From assembly GCF_900108175.1 (NCBI RefSeq), contig NZ_FNVO01000003.1, positions 124,001-188,000 of the forward strand: a stretch of DNA of 64,000 bases. The letters are read 5' to 3'. The stretch is from Thermomonospora echinospora. GTDB taxonomy: Bacteria; Actinomycetota; Actinomycetes; Streptosporangiales; Streptosporangiaceae. Numbering within the stretch: position 1 is the first letter of the stretch; each line of letters begins with the position of its first letter. Below, piece by piece: positions 25,801 through 33,608 of the stretch. The position numbers were made by a program, and so were the translations under genes. The notes below the pieces were generated by a model. That model did not search any database. It worked only from the letters and a program-made list of their open reading frames with translations, and was not told the DNA's origin.

Positions 25801-26374
25801 CGCCCTGCGGCGCGGTCAGGTCCTGCTCGCGCGTCTGCGGGTCGCCGGCGCGCCCCTCGAACAGGTCCACCAGGGCCCGGCGGCGCGGTTCCAGCGGTTC
25901 GAGCCCCTCGAACACGTCCAGGCAGTCGCGGGCCAGCGCGTACATGACCTCGCGGCGCTCGCGGTCGTCGCCGGCCGGCTCGGGCAGCCACAGCCCCGGC
26001 GGGCGCCAGCGCCCGCCCTGCGACAGCCAGGTCAGCGGGTCGCGGACGGCGGGCTCCGGCCGTGCCAGAAACGCCGACAGCAGCTCGTAGTCGATGTCGC
26101 CGCGCGACCCGGCCCGCACCGCCGCGGCGCCCAGCAGGAAGGTCAGCAGCGACCACAGCTCGGCGCCCGCCGACGAGGTGCCCGGCCCGTAGAAGTCACT
26201 GAGCGAACGGCTCAGCAGCTCGGCGCGGTCGTCGCCGTTGAGCGCCGCGGCCCGCGCGCTCAGCTCCTCGTACAACCCGTCAGGAACCCGCCACGGCCCG
26301 TGGGCGTAGACGTCCAGGACGGGTTCGTCGGTCAGCAGCAGTTCGAGATGCTCCGGCAGCCGTGGCGGGCTCAC
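22802..26374 (-). CDS. Triple AAA+ ATPase of the CbxX/CbbX (EccA-like) class
   Basis: A 1190-residue cytoplasmic protein. Residues 1-390 form an unassigned helical region. AAA-1 has Walker A GPEGTGKGT near 421 and MLVVDDLDKLF; AAA-2 has GNPGTGKTK near 681 and VLFVDDAHTLA; AAA-3 has GNPGTAKTT near 961 and VLFIDEAYSLT. Domains 2 and 3 are CbxX-type (VDRADLVGEFTGES and VSRADLVAEFIGQTA pore-loop regions). Only AAA-3 keeps the Walker B glutamate; AAA-1 and AAA-2 have Asp there, so they may be slow or regulatory. Relatives remodel protein complexes (Rubisco activase CbbX, ESX EccA). No ESX genes lie nearby, so the client is unknown. The ATG yields MSPPRLPEHLE. Confidence 0.85.
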   Translation of the reverse strand: MSPPRLPEHLELLLTDEPVLDVYAHGPWRVPDGLYEELSARAAALNGDDRAELLSRSLSDFYGPGTSSAGAELWSLLTFLLGAAAVRAGSRGDIDYELLSAFLARPEPAVRDPLTWLSQGGRWRPPGLWLPEPAGDDRERREVMYALARDCLDVFEGLEPLEPRRRALVDLFEGRAGDPQTREQDLTAPQGELEKLWTAGVPDETLALLPELTGPLGYLEWACSGLAAAHQRLLDVLADGDPPDTALARLVLQAELPAAPAELAVALGTGRYENVQDRVRALRPDFVLETWQNEVRTWLARGLVAGEADACRAWLDMAVRVTGALQGLPDAATNPRARVPVRAFQLDLRRLFEPRRVVANPLAERFAAPAAETASPDGAADGAAEGETGEEADTIVGQPELAEAVRDAIAARLAGKPVRLLIAGPEGTGKGTAVAELERVLTARGAIRQTLWVSDQVFPSLPVSDAVLWLQARVRECVEGRSMLVVDDLDKLFTYERCGPAVAEELRRLMARSPGLDVVALCRPGGEERLFDGNPALLRSFEMARTREFGEDDYAELFRRAVAARGAAVDREVARTAGVLLTRTPPLLNLRGARLVEHLAAQCAAGAAARGGPLQVTAADLPQRLTPGRTADADPLAELAACAGIEPVKREISALAAEAKAARLRREAGMAVATRSRHLVFTGNPGTGKTKIARILGRIYADLGVLPSGHLVEVDRADLVGEFTGESGTKVRRAVEHALGGVLFVDDAHTLAATPGAADAARLREAVAALVAAIAAYPDDLVVVLAGPEAELNGLLRANAELAASFPKTVRFPDLTDEELVGVFTAKAADEGFTLGPGVLERVRGLVQAAPRDRGFANARLMVRLLDRAVALQGRRVLADDVVDEGESLSEILLEDLPGTLGAAWAGQLPEGDPLTEIDRLIGLDTIKHEVGLLVAEAKAERIRRDAGIPIGSPTRHMVFAGNPGTAKTTIARLIAAVYARLGLLSSGHLVEVSRADLVAEFIGQTAPRVRAAVERALGGVLFIDEAYSLTMAGHDKGDFGHEAVAELLKLMEEHRSDLVVIVAGYEAEMERFLRSNPGLDSRFPKVLSFPDYTSDELVSILEFMTAQNGFTLAEGVVEEVRARLAAEPRSASFGNARLIRNLLDAAISRQAQRITSGESEIDTAQVRLLRPEDLPPRRPGEQPFPGSYL

Positions 26375-26731
26375 TCGCGTCTTGCCCTTCTCGTGCGGGA
26401 CTGTACGGTCGCCGGCCGGCGTCGACCGGTGGCAACCCTACGCGACCCTGTCACACCGCGACGTCGAGCGCCCGGCCCTATGCGCGTCCGTGACGTGGAC
26501 GAGCCCGCCGACCCCGATAACGGATCGCCTACGCCGTGTCACAGGGGTGGGCTGGGACGGCGGCGTTTCGGGTGGCCGCCGGCCGTTCCCACTGGAACTC
26601 TCTTTACCCCCCGCACCGGACTGGGGCCGTCGGCACTGTTGGCAGGGGTCTCGGGGTGCTGGATAGTTGACCCATGGAAAGCAACCGCTCCTGCGGCGGT
26701 TAGTCGCTTCTACCGGGAGGAGGAATCCCCC
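26375..26731. other. Divergent intergenic region between the AAA gene and the STAS gene
   Basis: 357 nt that must hold promoters for both directions. I see a short AT-richer patch (GGATAGTTGACCCATGG near 26660) but no convincing -35/-10 pair, no palindrome of note and no coding frame with a plausible ribosome site before the STAS gene. Confidence 0.5.
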
Positions 26732-27130
26732 GTGCGGCACCTGACTGTGACCACCCGCGGACGAGACGGCTGCGCCGTCATCAGCCTTCGCGGCGAACTC
26801 GATATCGCCAGCGCCGACGACCTGCGCCGCGGTCTGCACGCCGCCCGCCGCGCACACGGCGACCATCTCATCCTCGATCTGGACCATCTGGAGTTCATGG
26901 ACTCCCACGGGCTGTCGGTGATCGTCAACTGCCACAAGGCGGTCACCGGGCACGGCAGCCTGGCGCTGACCGGTGCCCGCCCGATCGTCCGGCGCACCCT
27001 GCAGATCACCGGGCTGGACCGCAGGCTGACCCTGTACGACACCGTCGAACAGGCCACCGCCTCCCTCCACCCGCCGGCGGTCCAGGCCGCCCCCTCCCGG
27101 AACTCGCCGGCCGGGGCCGCACCCGCCTGA
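26732..27130 (+). CDS. STAS-domain anti-sigma factor antagonist (SpoIIAA/RsbV-like)
   Basis: A 132-residue protein with a single STAS domain (residues 3-108). The phosphorylation loop reads LEFMDSHGLSVI, with the acceptor Ser near residue 57 followed by HGL in place of the more common SGL. In this family the dephosphorylated form binds an anti-sigma kinase and frees a sigma factor (family knowledge). GTG 26732 is fixed by GGGAGGAGG 8 nt upstream. The last 25 residues are Pro/Ala-rich and extra to the fold. No anti-sigma kinase or sigma gene is adjacent, so the partner is encoded elsewhere. Confidence 0.93.
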   Translation: MRHLTVTTRGRDGCAVISLRGELDIASADDLRRGLHAARRAHGDHLILDLDHLEFMDSHGLSVIVNCHKAVTGHGSLALTGARPIVRRTLQITGLDRRLTLYDTVEQATASLHPPAVQAAPSRNSPAGAAPA

Positions 27131-27184
27131 CCACCCTGACCCGCCCGACCGACCACATCGACCAGACCGGCCTGACCGGCCGCT

Positions 27185-27219
27185 CCGTCGCCCGCTCCGG
27201 TTCCGGATGCGGGCGACGG
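27185..27219. terminator. Bidirectional terminator between STAS and SGNH genes
   Basis: CCGTCGCCCGC (27185-27195) and GCGGGCGACGG (27209-27219) form a perfect 11-bp stem with a 13-nt loop that itself contains TCCGGTTCCGGA. It lies midway between the convergent stops at 27130 and 27242. Confidence 0.75.
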
Positions 27220-27241
27220 CCCGTCTCGGCGACGGGAGGCC

Positions 27242-28096
27242 TCACAGCGGGAGCAGGTCGGGCCGCTTGGGGTTGCGGCCGTCGCCGCTGGATCGCCCCT
27301 GGATCCGCCGCTGCACCCACGGCAGGAAGTACGTCCTGGCCCAGTACAGGTCCTCGCGGCGCATCGTGCGCCAGTCCGGCATCGCCTCCAGTGGCGGCCA
27401 CGGCTCCCGCCAGTCCTCGGCGACCGGCACCCCGAGCGCCTCGCACACCCGCAAAGCCAGCCGCCGGTGCCCCTCCGGGGACAGGTGCAGCCGGTCCTCG
27501 TGCCAGGCGCGCGGGTCGTACAGCACGCTGCGCGGCCACAGGTCCACCAGCACGCAGCCGCGCCGGTCGGCGATGGCGCGCAGATGCATGTTGTAGGTGG
27601 CGGCCTTGCCGCGGATCCGGCGGCCGGAGCGCAGCCCGCTGGGGTCGAAGCCGGTGAAGACGACGACCTGGGCGCCCGTGCCGCGCAGCCGGCGCACCGC
27701 CTCATCGAACATCACCGCCAGGGCGTCCGGGTCGGCGCCCGGGCGGAGCATGTCGTTGCCACCACCGCAGAAGGTCACCAGGTCGGGCCGCAGTTCCACG
27801 GCCCTGGGCACCTGGTCGGCCACCATCTGGTGCAGCAGCTTGCCGCGCACCGCCAGGTTGGCGTATCGCAGCCCGGGACGGTGGACGGCCAGCTGCTCGG
27901 CCAGCCGGTCGGCCCAGCCACGGAACCCGTCCCCGCCGGACGGGTCCGGGTCGTTGAGTCCCTCGGTGAAACTGTCCCCGATCGCGACGAACGTGCCGAA
28001 CTCGTCGAGCCCTGCGGTGCCGGACCGGTCGAGCCCTGCGGAGTCGGTGCCGGACTCGCCGGTCCCCGCCGCGCCGGTGCTGGAATCGTTGGTCAC
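27242..28096 (-). CDS. SGNH/GDSL-type hydrolase
   Basis: A 284-residue esterase-fold protein. Block I is FVAIGDSFTEGLNDP (nucleophile Ser near residue 42), block III is VTFCGGGNDML near 111, and block V is DRLHLSPEGHRRLA with the catalytic Asp-His near 205-208. The first 30 residues are a low-complexity Gly/Ser/Thr/Asp stretch with no signal peptide, so the enzyme is probably cytoplasmic. The C-terminus (WVQRRIQGRSSGDGR) is basic. It lies 71 nt downstream of the conservon GTPase gene on the same strand, and could be a fifth member of that operon. Substrate unknown. Confidence 0.9.
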   Translation of the reverse strand: MTNDSSTGAAGTGESGTDSAGLDRSGTAGLDEFGTFVAIGDSFTEGLNDPDPSGGDGFRGWADRLAEQLAVHRPGLRYANLAVRGKLLHQMVADQVPRAVELRPDLVTFCGGGNDMLRPGADPDALAVMFDEAVRRLRGTGAQVVVFTGFDPSGLRSGRRIRGKAATYNMHLRAIADRRGCVLVDLWPRSVLYDPRAWHEDRLHLSPEGHRRLALRVCEALGVPVAEDWREPWPPLEAMPDWRTMRREDLYWARTYFLPWVQRRIQGRSSGDGRNPKRPDLLPL

Positions 28097-28167
28097 GTCA
28101 CCACATGGTGCAACACGGACACGTCCCTACGCGACCGTAGCCGACCGTCCCTCGTGTCCCGCCGGTG

Positions 28168-28800
28168 TCAGGTCCAGCCGGGGGCGGCCGCGACCGGGCT
28201 GCCCCCCGAGTGCACCGTCATCGCATGCTGGACCAAGACGATCAGCGCCTGCTTGGTGGACTCCCGGTTGCGGGCGTCCACCTGCACGATCGGCACATGG
28301 GACGCCACCGTCAGCGCCTCGCGGATCTCCTCGGCGCTGTGCGGGAACTCCCCGTGGAAGCCGTTGACGCCCACGATGTAGGGCAGCCCCGCCTCCTCGA
28401 AGTAGTCGATCGCGGCGAAGCAGTCCGACAGTCGGCGGGTGTCGACCAGCACCACCGCGCCGATCGCGCCACGCACCAGGTCGTCCCACATGAACCAGAA
28501 GCGGTGCTGGCCGGGGGTGCCGAACAGGTAGAGGATCAGGTCGCTGTCCAGCGTGACCCGGCCGAAGTCCATCGCCACCGTGGTGGTGGTCTTGTCCGGC
28601 ACCGCGGTCAGGTCGTCGATGTCGGCGCTGGCGGCCGTCATCACCGCCTCGGTGGTCAGCGGCATGATCTCCGACACCGACCCCACGAAGGTGGTCTTGC
28701 CGACCCCGAATCCCCCGCCCACCACAATCTTCACGGAGGTCATCTCCGGGCCCTCGCCGTCCTGCAAATGACGGCTGGGATCAGAGCTTTCGTAGACCAC
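28168..28800 (-). CDS. Conservon GTP-binding protein (CvnD/MglA-like)
   Basis: A 210-residue Ras-like GTPase. The P-loop GGGFGVGKTT lies near residues 28-37, the switch II region is FGTPGQHRFWFMWDDL near 93, and the base-recognition loop is degenerate (VGVNGFHG where NKxD is usual), as is typical of CvnD. CvnD proteins act with a roadblock protein and a DUF742 protein downstream of a sensor kinase at the membrane (known from Streptomyces conservons). GTG 28800 is used, with AAAGGG upstream; it overlaps the DUF742 gene by 20 nt. An ATG at 28743 is an alternative. Confidence 0.93.
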   Translation of the reverse strand: MVYESSDPSRHLQDGEGPEMTSVKIVVGGGFGVGKTTFVGSVSEIMPLTTEAVMTAASADIDDLTAVPDKTTTTVAMDFGRVTLDSDLILYLFGTPGQHRFWFMWDDLVRGAIGAVVLVDTRRLSDCFAAIDYFEEAGLPYIVGVNGFHGEFPHSAEEIREALTVASHVPIVQVDARNRESTKQALIVLVQHAMTVHSGGSPVAAAPGWT

Positions 28801-29248
28801 TGAGCACCCTTTCGAGCAAGCGGATGTCGGGCTGCGCGTCGGCCGGACGCGACTGGTGCAGCCGCAGCAGACCCTCGTGGGCCATGTCGGCGATGAGCAC
28901 CCGGGTGACCCCCAGCGGCAGGCGCAGCAGAGCGGACACCTCGGCCACCGACCGCCAGGACCGGCACAGGTCGATGATCGCCCGGTATTCCGGGGTGAGC
29001 GTGCTGACGTCCCGCGGCGGATACGGGGCCGCCGACACCAGTGCCTCGATCGCCAGGTCGTACCGGGGCCGGGTGCGTCCCCCGGTCACGGTGTACGGGC
29101 GGACGAGCGAACGCCGGTCGCCGGGGGCGGCCTGGGCCGATGGGTCACCGGTCCAGGCCGGGTCGCCGGAACGCTCGGGGCCGCCCGGCCTGCCGCGACC
29201 GGTCCCGCCCGGCCCGGCACCGAAATGCTGCCTGCCGTGGTCCACCAC
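28781..29248 (-). CDS. DUF742 family conservon protein (CvnC)
   Basis: A 155-residue protein. A Gly/Pro-rich N-terminal tail (1-45) is followed by the DUF742 domain: SLVRPYTVTGGRTRPRYDLAIEALV, then a winged-helix-like part ICRSWRSVAEVSALLRLPLGVTRVLIADMAHEGLL-like (LCRSWRS in this protein) near 95-130. This protein is always found between the roadblock and GTPase genes of conservons. GTG 29248 has GGAAGG a few bases upstream. The 44-nt gap to the roadblock gene is the only spacer inside the cluster. Confidence 0.93.
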   Translation of the reverse strand: MVDHGRQHFGAGPGGTGRGRPGGPERSGDPAWTGDPSAQAAPGDRRSLVRPYTVTGGRTRPRYDLAIEALVSAAPYPPRDVSTLTPEYRAIIDLCRSWRSVAEVSALLRLPLGVTRVLIADMAHEGLLRLHQSRPADAQPDIRLLERVLSGLRKL

Positions 29249-29292
29249 GGTGCCTTCCGTCAGAGCCTCTTGGAGCTTCGGTCAGGGGGTCG

Positions 29293-29700
29293 CTAGCGGG
29301 GCGGGCCCGCGCCCAGTTCGGTGCGCAGCGCCGGGGTCAGCACCCGGCCCACCCGTTCCACCAGCAGAGTCATCTCGTACGCGACCAGACCCAGATCGCA
29401 GTCCGGCGCGGCGAGCACCGCGAACACCGCACCGTTGCGGATGGCCATCACGAACAGCAGCCCTCGCTCCATCTCGACCACGGTCTGGCTCACGCCGCCC
29501 GCGTCGAAGATCTGGGCCGCGCCCTGGGTCAGGCTGGTCAGCCCGGAGGCGATCGCCGACAACTGGTCGGCTCGCTCGGGCGGGAACCCGTCCGAGAACG
29601 CCAGCGGCAGTCCGTCGGAGGACACCACGACGGCGTGCGCGGCCTTCGGCACGCGGTCCACGAAGTTGGTCACCAGCCAGTTGAGATCCTGCCGGCTCAC
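29293..29700 (-). CDS. Roadblock/LC7 domain protein (CvnB)
   Basis: A 135-residue roadblock/MglB-like protein. It starts MSRQDLNWLVTNFVDRVP and keeps the family core: HAVVVSSDGLPLAFSDG, ERADQLSAIASGLTSLTQGAAQ, VEMERGLLFVMAIRNGAVFAVLA and LGLVAYEMTLLVERVG. In conservons it is thought to regulate the GTPase partner, as MglB does for MglA. The ATG overlaps the kinase stop codon by 4 nt (ATGA at 29697-29700), giving translational coupling. Confidence 0.94.
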   Translation of the reverse strand: MSRQDLNWLVTNFVDRVPKAAHAVVVSSDGLPLAFSDGFPPERADQLSAIASGLTSLTQGAAQIFDAGGVSQTVVEMERGLLFVMAIRNGAVFAVLAAPDCDLGLVAYEMTLLVERVGRVLTPALRTELGAGPPR

Positions 29701-32700
29701 GCGGATCCTCCCCTCTCTGTGTCGCCCTGTGCTGGTCCGGCTCCGCCGGTGCCCGGCGGGGCGATCTCGTCTGCGTCACCGGGCGGCCCGAGCCCGCTTC
29801 GAGTCTCCGAGCGGCCCCGGTGCACACCGCGTTGCAGGCTAGCGAAGCGGTCGCGCACCCGGTCCGCGGGCTGCGCCGGCGGGGGCGCCGCCGGCCGGGC
29901 CGGAGCGGCGGCGGGCTGACGGCCCACCGCGCCGGGCACCCGGTTGCGGCCCGGCACCCGCTTGGGCAGGCCCGCCTTGGTGGTCCCGCCGGCGGTGGGC
30001 TCGCGGGCGGCCTGCGCCGCCTGCCAGCCGGCGTCGCCGGCGGACTGCCAGGTCTGGCCGCCGTCGTCCGTACGGCGCTGGAACCACTCCGATTCCATCG
30101 CGTCGAAGATCGGCGAGCGCTCGCGCCCCCCGGCGGGCGGGGCCGCGGGCTGCGGGTCCTCGGCCGCCCCCCAGGAGACCCCGGGCTCGGAGCTGACCAC
30201 CGGCTGCGGGCCGGTGCCCCGGCCCCGTGGTGGGGGCGCGGCCTGGCCCGGCGGCCGGCCGGCGTCCGGGCCTGGGTACGACAGGCCCGCCGCCGGCGGC
30301 GGTTCGGACGGCCGTGCGTGCTCCGGGCCGGGCGCCGGGAAACCCGGCAGGCGCGCGGCCAGCATGGGCTGTCCGATCGGGGGCTGCTGAGGTCCGGTGT
30401 CCGACACGATGGGCTGCGGTCCCGTCTGGTCTCCCGGCACCCGGCGGCGCGGGCCGCCCGAGCCGGTGGCGGGCAGCGGGGCGGTCTCGCGCTCGGGCGG
30501 CAGTGGCGGTGGCTGGGGCGCCGCACCCATGACGGGCTGGGCGCCGGTGTTCGCACTGGAGGGCGGGCGGGGCGGCGGCACAGCCGCGTCGCCGACCAGC
30601 GGCAGCGGCCCGGAGTCCCGCAGCGAGGGCTGGGGACCGGAGTCCCGCAACGTCGGCTGCGGGCCGGTGCCGAAACCGTCGCGGCGGCCGAGCGGCGAGC
30701 CGGGCCGGCCGGTGCCCAGGGCGGGCATTGGACCGGTCGAGCCGGACTGCACCCCGGCGGCCACCGGGGTCGGCGTCCAGGCGGCGCTGGTCACCGGCTG
30801 GTCGTCGCCGCGGTGCGGCGCGACCTCGGCGGGCTCCTCGCCACGGGCGATGACCGCCGACGGCAGCAGCACGAACGCGGTGATCCCGCCCGACAGCGCG
30901 GGCCGCAACTCGACCCGGATGCCGTGCCGCACCGCCAGCCGGCCGACCACGAACAGGCCCATGCGGCGGGCCGCGGAGAAGTCGATGACCGGCGGGTTGG
31001 CCAGCCGCCAGTTGGCCTGCTCCAGGTCCTCGGGGGAGATGCCGACGCCGTTGTCGGTGATCTGCAGCATCGCCCCGCCGCCGGACAGCAGGTGCCCGGA
31101 GACGGTGACCTTGGTGTGCTGCGGGGAGAAGACGGTGGCGTTCTCCACCAGCTCGGCCACCAGGTGGACCAGGTCGTTGACCACCTGCCCGGTGACCGAC
31201 ACCTCGCCCTGCACGCGCAGCGCGATCCGCTCGTACTGCTCGACCTCCGACAGCGAGGCCCGCACGATGTCGATCAGCGGCACCGGCTGGTTCCACCGGC
31301 GCACCTGCTCCTGGCCGCCGAGGACCAGCAGGTTCTCGCAGTTGCGGCGCATGCGGGTGGCCAGGTGGTCCAGCTGGAACAGGCTGGCCAGCTGCTCTTC
31401 GTCCTGCTCGCTCTGCTCCAGCTCGTCGATCAGGCGCAGCTGGCGCTCGATGAGCGACTGCATGCGCCGCGACAGGTTGACGAACATCGCGTTGATGTTG
31501 CCGCGCAGCACGGCCTCGTCGGCCGCCAGCCGCACCGCCTCGCGGTGTACCTCGTCGAAGGCCCGGGCCACCTGGCCGATCTCGTCGGTGGTGTCGATCT
31601 CGATCGGCTCGACCTCGATGCCGCCGGCCGCCGCCTGCGGGTCGCGCAGCCGTTCCACCAGACCCGGCAGCCGGGTGCCGGCCACCTCCAGGGCGCCGTC
31701 GCGCAGCCGGTTGAGCGGGCGCACCAGCGAGCGGGCCATCATCGAGGTGATCAGCAGCACCAGCAGCACGATGGCGGCGGTGACGCCCGCGTCGGTCACG
31801 GCCGCCGACCGCGCCGCCGACTTCTCCTGGCGGGCCCGGTCCAACAGCTCGTCACCGAGCCGGCGTTCGGCCGACCGCATCTGGTCGACCATCGCGGTCA
31901 TCGCCGCGCGCAGCGACCGAGCCGAACCAACACTGATCATCTCCCGCGGCAGCAGGCCGTTGAAGGAGGTCGCCCCCGAGATCGCCTGCTGGCGCAGCTC
32001 GCGGGCGCGGTCGATCTCGGCCCCGACGACGGTGTCGTCCAGCATCTGCCGCTGTTCCAGGGTGGCGGACTGGCGGAAGGTGACCAGCTCGCTGTCCTCA
32101 CGGGCGCGCGAGCCGACCAGGGCCGACAGCTCGTCGGAGGTCAGCCGGCGGTTGGCGGTGCCCATCACCAGCAGGGCGCGCTGCCGGGACACCTGCTCCT
32201 TGGCGCGGGCCAGGGCGGCGACGGAACGGCTGGACTCGGCGAGCCGGTCGTCGGCCACGTCCTGGGAGACACCGTCGAGGATGCCGATCAACTCGTCGAT
32301 GGACTCGGAGTACTTCTCCAGCACGGTGAACGCGGGGACCTGGGTAGTGGTGGCGATCGAACGCAGCGACCGCACGCCGTCCACCCGGCCCAGCACCCGG
32401 CGGGCGTCCGCGGTGGCCTCAGCGGAGTAGGACTCGTCGATGTCCAGCGCGATCTGGCGGACCCGGCCGGTCACCGCGTCGACCTTCTTGTACTGGGCGC
32501 GCACCTCCGCCAGTGCCTCGGCCGAACGGCCGTCGGCGATGTAGGCCACGGTCAGGTCGCGCTCGGCGGCGAACTCCTGCACCAGGGTGGTGACCCCGTT
32601 GCCGAGCTGCGCCATGCGCTCGACGCGTCCGTAGGCCTCCGCGCTCGCGGTCGAGGCGGAGATGCGCAGCCCGCCGAGCACCAGCGCGGCGACGGTGGGG

Positions 32701-32840
32701 ATCAGAACCAGGACGACCAGCCGCTGCGGTACGCGCCAGTTGCGCAGCAGCAGCCTGCCGCCCCGCCGCGGTGAGGGGTCCGGCTTGGCCCCGGCATCCC
32801 CGGGCCGAGGCGCGTCCCCACCTGTCTCGATTGGTTGCAT
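29697..32840 (-). CDS. NIT-domain sensor histidine kinase (CvnA)
   Basis: A 1047-residue membrane sensor. Transmembrane helix 1 lies at about 41-60 (LVVLVLIPTVAALVLGGLR). The extracytoplasmic nitrate- and sulfonate-sensing (NIT) domain covers about 75-330 (LVQEFAAERDLTVAYIADG). Helix 2 is at about 345-367, HAMP at 368-430 (SLVRPLNRLRDGALEVAG), and a DHp-like region has LSRRMQSLIERQLRLIDELE. The ATPase domain spans about 520-650 (ELVENATVFSPQ, ITDNGVGISPEDL). The last 390 residues are Pro/Gly-rich and disordered. No canonical phospho-His H-box is evident, as is usual for CvnA. It heads the conservon and faces a divergent nitrate/sulfonate-class ABC operon. Confidence 0.94.
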   Translation of the reverse strand: MQPIETGGDAPRPGDAGAKPDPSPRRGGRLLLRNWRVPQRLVVLVLIPTVAALVLGGLRISASTASAEAYGRVERMAQLGNGVTTLVQEFAAERDLTVAYIADGRSAEALAEVRAQYKKVDAVTGRVRQIALDIDESYSAEATADARRVLGRVDGVRSLRSIATTTQVPAFTVLEKYSESIDELIGILDGVSQDVADDRLAESSRSVAALARAKEQVSRQRALLVMGTANRRLTSDELSALVGSRAREDSELVTFRQSATLEQRQMLDDTVVGAEIDRARELRQQAISGATSFNGLLPREMISVGSARSLRAAMTAMVDQMRSAERRLGDELLDRARQEKSAARSAAVTDAGVTAAIVLLVLLITSMMARSLVRPLNRLRDGALEVAGTRLPGLVERLRDPQAAAGGIEVEPIEIDTTDEIGQVARAFDEVHREAVRLAADEAVLRGNINAMFVNLSRRMQSLIERQLRLIDELEQSEQDEEQLASLFQLDHLATRMRRNCENLLVLGGQEQVRRWNQPVPLIDIVRASLSEVEQYERIALRVQGEVSVTGQVVNDLVHLVAELVENATVFSPQHTKVTVSGHLLSGGGAMLQITDNGVGISPEDLEQANWRLANPPVIDFSAARRMGLFVVGRLAVRHGIRVELRPALSGGITAFVLLPSAVIARGEEPAEVAPHRGDDQPVTSAAWTPTPVAAGVQSGSTGPMPALGTGRPGSPLGRRDGFGTGPQPTLRDSGPQPSLRDSGPLPLVGDAAVPPPRPPSSANTGAQPVMGAAPQPPPLPPERETAPLPATGSGGPRRRVPGDQTGPQPIVSDTGPQQPPIGQPMLAARLPGFPAPGPEHARPSEPPPAAGLSYPGPDAGRPPGQAAPPPRGRGTGPQPVVSSEPGVSWGAAEDPQPAAPPAGGRERSPIFDAMESEWFQRRTDDGGQTWQSAGDAGWQAAQAAREPTAGGTTKAGLPKRVPGRNRVPGAVGRQPAAAPARPAAPPPAQPADRVRDRFASLQRGVHRGRSETRSGLGPPGDADEIAPPGTGGAGPAQGDTERGGSA

Positions 32841-32984
32841 CCGGCGTTTACACCCTCTCGTTCACATGCCGTATCGGCAGAAGAGGGACCCACTCCCGGG
32901 GCGGTAGGTACGGCGTCTTTCTGCCTCCAGCGGACGACATTGGAGCACATCCGAGACAGCGCCCGCAAAGATTGGCCCAAGCCC

Positions 32985-33013
32985 ACAGGTTTAGCCTTCC
33001 CATCTAAACCTGT
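32985..33013. promoter_or_regulatory. Perfect 10-bp inverted repeat upstream of cvnA
   Basis: ACAGGTTTAG (32985-32994) and CTAAACCTGT (33004-33013) are exact complements around a 9-nt spacer. The centre lies about 160 nt upstream of the cvnA start. Size and spacing fit a dimeric regulator of the TetR or GntR/FadR kind; a hairpin in RNA is possible but has no T-tract. No regulator gene is adjacent. Confidence 0.7.
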
Positions 33014-33406
33014 CCATGCCTGAATGTCCGGTTATTTGAAGTCGGTTGATCACCCTCCGTCAACGAACGTCGTTCTGATCGGATACGCTGAGTGATGGAT
33101 GACTCACAGCGGACCGCAGAGGGCCGCGACTCCACACAAAGGCGTGGCGGCCATTGCCGAAATGGGCTTCTTGCAGGGCTTATACGCCAACTGGACGCCG
33201 TTCCAATAGGGCGGCGGCAAGGTCCAAATCAGTGGTCTGCGGAACGAAATGAAGCGGCTACCAGCACACTGTGACGATATGCGTCCAGCCGATCACGGCA
33301 GGGCCGGCAGACCCGCGCATCGGCACCTACCGACGCGTACACCGCCGCTGCGCTCGGCGGAAGACCCACTGGCCTCCGGGATCGTCGGCACTACGGCAGA
33401 AGAGAG

Positions 33407-33418
33407 TGGAACGTTCCA
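33407..33418. promoter_or_regulatory. 12-bp palindrome of LacI-operator type upstream of the ABC operon
   Basis: TGGAACGTTCCA is a perfect palindrome with the central CG typical of LacI/GalR-family operators. It lies 190 nt upstream of the substrate-binding protein gene. A LacI-type regulator is not encoded in this window. Confidence 0.6.
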
Positions 33419-33608
33419 ACGGTCTCGGCGCGGTGATCACGAGAACGTCAACCATTCACACCGTCGGCCCGCGCCGCCCGCCAATTGCGATACTCTCCGG
33501 CTGCTCGGCAAGATCGCGGCTCGGCAAGTGCGGCGTCCCAGTGCCGCCGGCTCATCCCCCAGGAGCTGCCCGGGCCCACACAATCCCCTCCTCGCATTAA
33601 GGAGCGCC

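Larger units (their letters stand above)
32841..33608. other. 768-nt divergent control region between cvnA and the ABC/ThDP operon
   Basis: This is the largest non-coding stretch apart from 7.35-8.27 kb and is visibly less GC-rich than its flanks. It holds two perfect palindromes (32985-33013 and 33407-33418). It also holds an AACGA-ACG-TCGTT repeat near 33062 followed by GGATACGCT, a possible -10 for rightward transcription. A 60-codon frame at 33092-33274 has no ribosome site or family. No riboswitch consensus (THI-box CTGAGA, SAM, B12) was seen. Confidence 0.6.

Noticed and set aside
23210-27130. A 1306-codon plus-strand frame running through the triple-AAA gene
   Set aside because: It is antisense to a protein with three clear AAA modules and its product is Gln/Gly/Arg-rich nonsense; only its last 132 codons, from GTG 26732, are the real STAS gene.
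29820-32774. A 984-codon plus-strand frame opposite the NIT kinase
   Set aside because: Antisense artefact of high GC third positions; no domain.
33092-33274. A 60-codon plus-strand frame in the cvnA/ABC control region
   Set aside because: No ribosome site, no similarity, and it lies in a region rich in regulatory dyads.
33249-33608. THI-box (TPP) riboswitch ahead of the NMT1/THI5-class transporter
   Set aside because: Looked for the CTGAGA core and pairing partners; not found, so no thiamine riboswitch is claimed.
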